Below, one piece after another: positions 55,310 through 64,000 of a stretch of DNA of 64,000 nt. The notes under the pieces are model-generated. The model searched no databases. It was not told the DNA's origin and saw only the letters and a program-made list of their open reading frames with translations. Source of the DNA: Podospora bellae-mahoneyi (Eukaryota; Ascomycota; Sordariomycetes; Sordariales; Podosporaceae); NCBI RefSeq assembly GCF_035222275.1, contig NC_085881.1:3224001-3288000 (forward strand). Reading direction: 5' to 3'. The position numbers and the translations under genes were made by a program. The first letter of the stretch is position 1, and each line of letters starts with the position of its first letter.

Positions 55310-56933
55310 ATGACTCGCCACACTCCTGCCTTCATCCGGGCCCGCGATTCCAACCTCTCCATCCGTTCCATGGCCATGGAACAGGCGATGATGGCCTCGC
55401 GCGCCTCTCCTGTCGCCAATGATGGTCTCAACAAGGTCGACGCCAAAGAGCTTAAGCCCGAGGCCTTCACCAAACCATACTGCGAGTTCATGACCGAGAA
55501 CCCCACAGTCTTCCATGCCGTCGGCTACTTCAAGGAGAAGCTCGCAAAGGCTGGTTACAAGGAGCTTTCCCATCGCGATAGCTGGATTGGCAAGCTGGAG
55601 CCTGGTGGAAAGTACTATGTTACCCGCAATGGCAGCTCCATCATCGCCTTCGCTGTCGGCAAGGCCTACAAGCCCGGGAATGGTGCTGCGATGATTGCTG
55701 GCCACATCGACGCTCTTACCGCCCGCCTCAAGCCTACAAGCACGAAGCCAGGAAACAATGGATACGTTCAATTGGGTGTCGCGCAATATGCCGGTGCTTT
55801 GAACGAGACTTGGTGGGACAGAGACCTGAGCATTGGTGGCCGTGTCATCGTCAGAGACCCCGACACTGGCAAGACAACGGTGAAGCTCGCCAAGCTTGAC
55901 TGGCCAAGTAGGTTCTTTGATCAACACTCCATACCTCGAATATGCAAAGACTAACCAAGTGTCACCAGTTGCTCGTATCCCTACTCTCGCTCCTCACTTT
56001 GGAATCGGCATGATGGGCCACAATAACCGCGAAACCGAAACCGTTCCAATCATTGGTCTCGACAACAGCGACGTTCATGGTGCCTCGACCACCTCGTCTG
56101 AACCCCCTCTCGGCGGTGTTGGTTCCTTTGCCGCTACCCAGCCCCCCAAGCTTGTCAAGCTCATCGCTTCGCAAATTGGCGTCCAAGACTATAGCACAAT
56201 CCTCAACTGGGAGCTCGAGCTTTACGACTCCCAGCCGGCCCAAGTCGGCGGTATGGACAAGGAGTTCATTTTTGCCGGTCGCATCGACGACAAGCTCTGC
56301 TCCTGGGCCGCCTTCATGGCTCTTCTCCACGCCAAGCAGGAGGAGGAGGAGGGCATCATCAAGCTCGTCGCTCTCTTCGACGATGAGGAGATTGGCTCTC
56401 TGCTCCGCCAAGGTGCTCGTGGCAACTTTCTCCCTCTGACAGTCGAGCGCGCCGTCGAGTCCCTCGCTGCCAGAGATGGCAAGACTCCCTTTGGCCCAGG
56501 CCTCATGGGTCAAACCTTTGCCAACTCGTTCCTCGTCTCCTCCGACGTCACCCACGCCGCCCACCCCAACTTCACCCAGACCAACCTCGCCGAGCACTCG
56601 CCACGTCTCAACGTCGGCGTTGCCCTCTGCGTTGACGCCTCTGCCCACATGACCACCGACAGTGTGTCGATGGCCATTCTGGACAGAATCGCCACTCTGG
56701 CTGGCACCGTCAACCAGCGCCATATGATCCGCAACGACAGCAGATCAGGCGGCACCGTCGGCCCAATGCTGAGCAGCGCCATGGGGTGCAAGGCTGCCGA
56801 TGTCGGTATCCCGCAGCTGAGCATGCACAGCATCCGCGCTACTACCGGTAGCTTGGATCCCGGCCTCGGTCTCAAGTTCTACAAGGGCTTCCTGGACAAC
56901 TGGGAGAAGGTTGACAAGGAGTGGCGCCCTTAG
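55310..56933 (+). CDS. Aspartyl aminopeptidase (metallopeptidase M18)
   Basis: It removes N-terminal Asp or Glu from peptides using two zinc ions, in the cytosol or, in yeast homologues, after delivery to the vacuole. Exons 55310-55907 and 55969-56933 (intron GTAGGT, ACTAAC branch, CCAG) give 520 residues, typical for M18. Conserved sites are visible: the first zinc His132 in AAMIAGHIDALT, the bridging and catalytic region VALFDDEEIGSLLRQGA, and DVTHAAHPNF with Asp and His ligands; the C-terminal LSMHSIRATTG holds the last His. The N-terminus (MTRHTPAFIRARDSNLSIRS) is longer and more basic than in cytosolic forms and could carry a targeting signal. Confidence 0.94.
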
Positions 56934-57366
56934 ATTTTTTTTGCGATGGATATGAGTGTAATGAGAGAGGAGAACATGTACGAATGATGGTTTGACAGCG
57001 ATGTTGCATCACCGATGATAATACCCATTTCAACAATTCTAGAATGGCACATTTTGGTGGCTTCCCACATGGCATGGCCATGGCACGTAGCAAAGCAGCA
57101 GAAGATGGATGGCAGTGATGAAATAATAATAATTTTGGTATTCTAAACAATGAAAAATGGAACGATGCTTGCTCCCCTTTTGTAAAGTTCTACAACGCTC
57201 CCAATGAGTGAGTTCAAACAGTGCAAGGAAGCCAAACAACCCCGGGTACGATGCATCCATCCATCTATCCCTCCCTCTTTCATGCAACCAACCGTTTCAG
57301 ACAGTGCAAAAAAAAAAAAACATAAGTGTCATGCAACACCCCTCGACGGGTATCACTCACACACAA
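56934..57366. other. Convergent intergenic region
   Basis: This holds the 3' flanks of the aminopeptidase and SYG1-like genes. A short A-run at about 57307-57319 is the only notable feature. Confidence 0.4.
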
Positions 57367-60300
57367 CTAATCACTCTCACTCCCCGCATTAACCCCCCTG
57401 GCCCTATTCACCAACCCCTCCGCCTCCCTGACCCTCATCCTCTCCTCCTCCACACTCCCCGTCTCGTCATCCTCATCGTCATCTTCCTCCTCTTCTTCAC
57501 TTTTAATCTCCTCATCATCCCCCTCATCAGGTCTCGCGCTGCCCCGTCTGGCCGTAGACGACGGCTCCGACCCCAACGGCAACCTCTTCTTCTCAAAGTC
57601 CTGCTTGTGCGCCTCCGCCATGGCCTGCAAAATCGACTTCTTCCCAATAGTGTCTGTATACCGTCTCCTAAACGCCGCCGCCGGACCGCTTTCCTCCGCG
57701 GGGGTGTCACTAACTGCAATGCTCTGTGGAGTACCACCTCCAACATTGGTAGGAGTCCGATGGAGGACCTGAGATGCCGGTGTGCGAGGGGGAATAGTAG
57801 ATGGTTTTCTGTGATGCTGGCCCAACGGGCGGATCTGATCTTGTTGATCAACCCCCGGAGTGGCAGGGTTGATGGCAGCTGGACCTAACAGACCAGCTGG
57901 TGGTTGTTGTTGCTGCTGGGCGGGGGGCGTTGTATCCTCCACGCTGGAAGTAGAGGTATTCAAATGATAAGGTAGGGGCGTGTCACGGGAGGCTTTGTAC
58001 TGCGCTACGTTGGCGCAGTGTTCATTCTCCACACGGAGCAAGGTCCAGATACCCCTTCTGAAAACCTCCGCAAAGGCGACAAGAAATGAAACAATCGTCG
58101 AGTGCTGGCTGTCGTGGGTGAAGATGGCGTAAAAGATCCAGGAGAAGCGGAGGATAGGATCCAAGGTCATGATGATGTAGTATATGCTGACTGGACGCAA
58201 GGCGGTAATGCTCCGGAGCAGCTTTTGCCGAGCGCCGGCTTGGAGGAGTGAGAAATCCATAAACAGATCCCAGATGGAGCAGTAGATCGCGTTGACCGTG
58301 CCAAAGGTGATGAAGAGACTCAAGTTGGCTTGGCTGTTTTCGATGCGGTAAAGACTCAGGAACACGGCGGTGAGGATCGTCATGGTGTATTTCCCGCAGT
58401 TGACCAGATGAGGAAAGACGTTTTTGGTGTCGTAGTAACGCCTGATGCACTGGAGGGCACGCCAGATTGGTGGCAGGGCGCCGAAGAAGCCCATGAGGCG
58501 GGAATGAGACGAGTTGCACTGCTCTGGGTCGTACCAGGAGTTGGCGTAGAGGCAAAAGAACAGTTCGATATTCTGAACCCGAGGGTCAGTATTCCATCCA
58601 GCCGTGCACGGTTATGGTAGCAACTTACACAGGTGGCATAGGTCAACGAACACCAGATATCGCCCAGAAAGAAATCACGAAACTCGACTGGGTATAAACC
58701 TGAAAGGAGAAGCCGATACTAGGGCCAAGTCAGCTCGCCATCCAGAAACAAAAAGTGAGGGGAACATACATGCGAGTACAAGAACCACCTCCTGGCCTTG
58801 TGGTGAAGAATAGGTGCCGGAAAAAAAAGGATGCCCAGGGTAATGCAAATCAGAACGACCGGGTAGTACAAGTACATCTCCTCCCAGTCACCCAACCTCG
58901 AAAAGTTGAGCCACATGAAAACGCCGAGGAGCGCAAAGAAGAAGCTAGGAAACTCGGCCACCTGCTTCCAGTCCAAAAAGTTCCGTTGGTCAAACTCAAA
59001 GATGAAGGGATAGTTGACCTTGTTCTTGGTCCACATGCGGCAGTCGAGAGTGAACAGGATGAAGAGGAAAAGCACGAGGAAATACCCTCCGTACAGCTGC
59101 ATCAGATATGCAGTTTGTGTTCGGAGGTCATCATCCTCGCTAAACAAAAGCTCTGCTCCATAGATCAACCCCTGAACTGCAAAGACACCTCCAAGTCCAA
59201 TTGTGATGCCGCTGCGGAACGCGCTGTCAGAGGAGTCCCCAGCGCGCTTGTTCAAGTTTCGAAGCTTTCCAGCCGCGATCTTGTGGTTTCCACGCTCAAA
59301 GTAGCGGGCATAGAGATCCTCCACAGTTCGAATATGTCCATCGAGAATGTCGCTGTTGACAAACCAGGACCTGTTCACTTTCTCATTCATGTATCGGTAT
59401 GACGGGCGGGCCTTAACCGCCTTGTCATACTTCTTGTTGAGTTTGCGAAAGGCAGTCCGGTTGAGCAGCGCGTAGGACTTGAGCAACTCCAGGCCGCGGT
59501 AGAACTCTTGCAATGCCACTTTGAGCTTCCGCTTCGCGCTTCGGTAGGGAACGTCGTCTCCAGGTGGTCTCCGGACGTAGTCCCGCCCTTCGTCGACGTT
59601 TTGAGGGTGGATGACCGGTGTTTGTGTCATCTTCTGGAGGGCTTTCGAATTGGGCCCCGGTTTAAAAAACTTGCCCTTCAAGGGGGCGATCCAATCACGA
59701 CTGCCGTCCTTGCCCTGCTGCTCACCGGCGTCGTCATCACTGGGACTCCGATTCCGGCCTGTCTCGCGCTTCTTCCTCGCTTCCGTGATCTCGGCCGTTC
59801 TCCTGTTGCGCATTTCGTGCAGCTGTGCTCGCAGTGCCATCAACCGCTCGGTCGCCTGATCCTCCTTCTCCTTGTAAAACGACTCAATCTTGGCCAGTTC
59901 GCTGTCGAGAAAGACAAAGAAGTCACGTTCCGCAGATCGGACGGAATCTAGATTTTGCATCCCGATTTCCATCTTGTTCCCGCCAGTAAATCTGTTGGAC
60001 GCATTCCGCGTGTGTGTCGACCCGGCCGTGAAGAGCCGAGACATGCGTTGGCGAGGCGTACCATCTGCACCCAGATTGACCTTGGAGGGGGTCGGATAGC
60101 CACTCGGAACCGTAGCTACCATGGAGGCGCTTCTGTGCAACGCCAGTCGGTTCAAGGGAGGTGAAGAAGGGGCACCGTGTTCACTGGTCCTGGATGGAAC
60201 TTTCATCGCCGGCGCAGGGAGCTCAAAGTCATGCCGATAGCTCGAGCGAGATGGCACCGGACCAAAGCTGCCATACTGAACCTCACTGGCTGGGGACCTC

Positions 60301-60913
60301 GCCAGACCTGATCGCTCATCGTCCCGTGGAGTTGCTACCTCCTTGACCGCCTTGGCCTTTCCCGTCTCATCCGGCTCTCCACCAAGCAGTCCATCATCGT
60401 TCGCTTTCGGGGGTGGTGGTGTGAAGTTGTGGCCGATGTTGAAGTAGGTAGAGGGAGTCTTGTAGTGGTGCTGATCGGCCTCTGCGCGCCTGGCCAGCGT
60501 GGGCGTGACGGCTGCACGGTTGATGGCTCGGATGACTGCCTTGACGTGCTTCTTGCCCTGCTTGTAGTTGAGATACTTGACGCGCCATTCTGCATGGCAC
60601 TCACGGCATTAGTACAATGCTTAGTTGTTTCTACCATGTGTGATATATCTCCACAATGCGTTGTCCGTCGTGTGTTGTTTGGTCCAGGGCCGCTGGGGTC
60701 CCGCTCCGTGACGATCACCCAGCAACGTGTGTCTCGGTCGGCATGTGCCGCGCTTCGTTGGTCCAATTGCACCTCACGCTGACCTCCCAGAAATTGAAGA
60801 ATCTTGTACATACCTGGAACAGCGTCCTGCTCAAGCTCTTTTGCGAACCTTGGCCATGCTGTCAGTACCGGGATGCCATCGCCATTTGATCGCGGTGTTT
60901 TTGCTTACTTCAT
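57367..60913 (-). CDS. SYG1: SPX-EXS domain protein, SYG1/XPR1 type (phosphate export/sensing)
   Basis: Animal XPR1 exports phosphate and binds inositol pyrophosphates through SPX; the fungal protein is a probable counterpart. Six exons are deduced: 60913-60909, 60848-60814, 60589-58770, 58718-58629, 58572-57367, where the first holds only ATGAA; that makes five exons and four introns (60, 224, 51 and 56 nt), total 1051 residues. The SPX start MKFAKELEQDAVPEWRVKYL appears only after splicing, followed by NYKQGKKHVKAVIRAIN and a later SPX part with RSAKRKLKVALQEFYRGLEL. Membrane segments follow (ITIGLGGVFAVQGLIYG; YFLVLFLFILFTLDC). The EXS domain includes GDIWCSLTYATCNIELFFC, RALQCIRRYYDTKNVFPHL and RVENEHCANVAQYKASRD. 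The last 150 residues are polar and acidic. Confidence 0.93.
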
Positions 60914-63900
60914 GACGTCAAGCCAACCATAGCGCGCGGGTCGCGGGATCAGGATGGAGATCAACACGCAGGATTAAGAAAAAGTAGGTAGGTAAGGTAA
61001 TCGGTAGGTGAGGATACCTAGGAGTGGAACGAACGTACGGTACGGACGGGGTGGTTCCCGTTATGCGCCCAGAGATGGAGAAAGATTGGATGACATCGGG
61101 CGTTGGATCAAAGAGGGTGCAAGTTCCAAGTTTTTGGGAAGATGGAGAAGAGATCACTCAAACCGCGCCCAAGGTTCTTTGCTAACAATCGCGTCCCTTC
61201 CCAGTTTTTCTTTCATCTTTTCCACAGCGGCCTCGGCGGTGTGCGCTTGCGGTACGGTACCTGAAGCCAAGCCTAGAGAAAACAGACCCCCGGGAGCGAC
61301 GGACCCACCGGCAGGGCTACCCTACCCACTCCTAACCACTGACATGCTCTCCTTGCCGTTCCGCGACGTCACGACATGTGTGATATAACTTGAATTGAGG
61401 GGAAATAGGATCTGGTCGAACCCTCATCTGACCTCACAGCCGACAAGATATCGCATTCTGTCGTTTGACGATGCTCGAATTGCGATGTCGGCTTATCCAG
61501 TTCCTGAGAACCGGAGCTGAGTCGGAAGCGGCGAACCACCATTCATTGGCAAGTCCAACCATTGTCTCAGCTATTCCTGTCGAGCTATCGATATTCAAGA
61601 CACTGGGTTGGGGGATATCCGGCATCCCGAACCCTCAGCCGACCTCTTTTTGGTGAATCCCTTACAAGCACCGAGGCCCGGAAGGCTGGTCCTGGCTAGG
61701 TACCCCGCAGGTTCTCACAAGCCTGTTCCCGACAGCCAGTCTGCTCCCGCGTAAAGGGGAAAGATATAAGAAGGCCATGGCTGAGCTCGTAGCTGTTGTG
61801 TTAGGATGCTCCCGCAGGAACGAGTGCTACTACACTAGACTAGCTAACCACGACAATCTTGGCCCGGATATGCCCGCGCGGATACGATATCGCGCCGATT
61901 TCTTTTCAATGGCACGAGAACGAACGGACGACGGAAGAAATGGCACGAGGACACCAACGTCCCATGTTTAAAGCTCCCTCCCGCGCCGGGATCGCCTCGG
62001 TCCTACGCGATCGGATGAGAAGGCCATTTCCCACGGAGGGACAGCCCCGCCATCGACATGCCCTAGGCACAGACCACTGTCCTTCGCTTGCATGCAACCA
62101 TCATGGGCCTGGAAAGCCATCTCATTGGTCAGTTTTTGTAGTAGCGATGCAAACATTTACCTAATCATAGATGATGGGGGAGCTCTTATGCTTGTCCAGT
62201 AGGCAGTGCTCGTTTTCCATCAAAAGAAAGGCATTCTGCTGATACACAGCATCGTGGGATGCGCTAGACGCCTTGCCTCGTGCGTGGCGCGCTCTAATTT
62301 CTCCGATTCCTCGCGATGTGTGTTTCCGTCAGCTGGCGAGGTATCTGCCGTGCAGCAACAGTGTTCCCCTTTGGGAAGCCGGCATGGCGAAGAGGCCAAA
62401 GAAGCGGCCGGGCCGCTGTGATGCAAGCCGCTGCTCGCATTGCATATGGTCTTCCTATGTCCCAAATAGGAGAGCGAGATCGCGGCAACCAATCGCTCTG
62501 AAGCCAACAAGTATGCGGTATAGCACGGAAGCTCAGCCTCTTCTTCCGTGAGCGACAACAGTCAACATGGTCGCCCGGTCCGGCCGCGGAGGTGGTGAAT
62601 CCCTTCATGCACTCGGCCACTGAAAGAAACGTTTCGTCGATTGGGATTTGTGGAGTTTGGGCGCTGTGATGGAATCTGCAGTTGGCATATGTATGTATGG
62701 TAATTGTGTGTGATGTTGGTTCCGTAATATCGACGTTGCAATCTGTGCTTCTGTGCCTCTTCAGTAGTGTTTCTGACGTTGTTTCGTGAGTACGCCATAA
62801 ATACCCCCTCATCTGTGGCCGGCAGTCTGAGACAGTGTGCCTATTGTGTGCCAACTCTGCAGCAATTGTCTTGCTTTTCGACGACAGAAACATGAATGCT
62901 TCTTCTCCCACCACCATGATGATGAGTGAAAGATCTCGATGTTGATAGAAGAAGTCAGGCTGCAGCGCATCAAACAGTGGACCACCCCACCCCGCCAATC
63001 AACCCCACCATCAAGACCTGTTCTTCAAGCCCAGCTGAGAAGCAAACATCAATATCAACACCCAAAACGGCAACTTTTTTGATAGACAGCTGCAGAGGGA
63101 TATTGAGGAAGCAAGCCACTGAGGTGTTCACCGTGGACGGTATGTGCTTCCTCGCTACAAGATAGATGCCGGTTCAGAGCACCATTTTCCCTCAGTTTTT
63201 TTTTCTTTCGAGCCTTGTTCAGCTGTGCTGGGAGGCACAAAGCCCACTTTTGGTCCTAGCCCAGGGCCAGGTCTCGGCGTTTTGTCATTTTCGGCGGCCC
63301 TTGCGATTTCCACAATTGCAATCTCCCTTTGGCGTGATTTCAGGACGTGGGATGGTGGTCCGGCTCATCCTTCAATAAAGGCTGGATATTAAGGACAGAA
63401 AAACAGGACGACGAGAGACGAGGAAAGGCGGCATCATTTCGAGGAAGACAAAAGAATCAAGGAAGGGGATCTCTTATCAGTGTGGTGAGCAAACAGCAGG
63501 GAAGCTTTGCCGGAGCTTGTCAGGCCGCCCTTGTCACTCAGAGCAGCGCAGCCGCGGGCACTCGGATCATCTCCACACCATAACATCATCGGACAAGGAA
63601 TCAACTTGCCCAGTCTCCGCAGGGCATGCAACGTGGGAGCGCCAAGTCTCGGCCACTCCAAAGTCACTCAACTCAACCTTTTTGAACCACGCCCGTCCCG
63701 CTTCCCCCATCATCCATTTCCACGACACAAACATCTCCAATCCTCCTCCTCACCTTGTTGATCTTCGATCCCGACCTGCTCCGCGACCTCGGGAAAGCTT
63801 CAAGCTTCACTAGACAAGCGCCAATCAGTATTGCCATCCGCCGTTGCTATCATCTTAGCAGCACCACTCTCTCAGCGGCGGCCGCCCAATCGCCCTTGGT

Positions 63901-64000
63901 GAACCTCGGCGTGGCCGTCACGACAACCAATTTTAAAAGCTAAAAGTCCTGCGACACCCACCAATTCGAGTCTTGCCGTTTCCCTGGAGATAACGACGCC
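60914..64000. other. 3.1-kb right-end region without a supported gene
   Basis: The first part is the SYG1-like promoter. Open stretches on both strands between 61000 and 63500 lack codon bias, splice-compatible extensions and recognisable motifs. From about 63560 to the end the + strand is rich in C and T runs and resembles a promoter/5' leader of a gene starting beyond the window. Confidence 0.4.

Noticed and set aside
55268-56723. Two long open frames opposite the aspartyl aminopeptidase gene
   Set aside because: These are antisense shadows; the sense strand holds all M18 motifs.
62294-62998. 234-codon open frame on the minus strand near the right end
   Set aside because: Amino-acid order looks random, there is no motif, and no splice-compatible neighbour; not supported.

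Overview
The window looks like nuclear DNA of a filamentous ascomycete, most likely a sordariomycete of the Sordariales. I infer this from short introns (mostly 50-75 nt) with GTAAGT/GTATGT donors and CTAAC-type branch sites, from widely spaced single genes, and from protein families typical of such fungi (CipC/DUF3759-like protein, EF-hand MscS channel, SPX-EXS protein, fungal PAF acetylhydrolase). I saw no integrated virus or LTR element, LINE or SINE body, and no CRISPR array. Exon joins below were built by hand from splice signals and phase; most join without a phase conflict.

Housekeeping half, 1-26 kb: complex I subunit NDUFS5 (+), a conserved protein of unknown function (+), an OXNAD1-like flavin reductase (-), a doubtful small spliced gene, the SUMO protease Ulp2 (+), U3 snoRNP protein Rrp9 (-), a small basic protein resembling DUF2011 (-), proteasome subunit beta-4/Pre1 (+, with an intron inside its start codon), DEAD-box helicase Ded1 (+), Orc2 (-) head to head with phosphatidylglycerophosphatase Gep4 (+), and a Myb/SANT-like protein (+) whose upstream DNA carries a decayed 21-bp periodic repeat.

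Middle, 26-42 kb: an intron-containing tRNA-Arg(ACG), an F-box-like protein with an internal 51-residue duplication (-), Trm61 (-), a CipC-like protein (-), a 1262-residue WW-domain proline-rich protein (-), and an EF-hand mechanosensitive channel (+).

Accessory island, 42.9-50 kb: three tandem, same-strand paralogues of an unrecognised membrane-protein family with about seven hydrophobic segments. The middle copy is best preserved, the first has several frame breaks, and the third lacks its centre. They are followed by a multi-exon orphan gene on the minus strand with an unresolved or broken 5' half. This is the most unusual part of the window.

Right end, 51-64 kb: a proline-rich protein (+), a PAF-acetylhydrolase-like esterase (-) divergent from an M18 aspartyl aminopeptidase (+), and a SYG1/XPR1-type SPX-EXS protein (-) with a 5-nt first exon. 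The last 3 kb hold no gene I can support; the final few hundred bases look like the leader of a gene beyond the edge.
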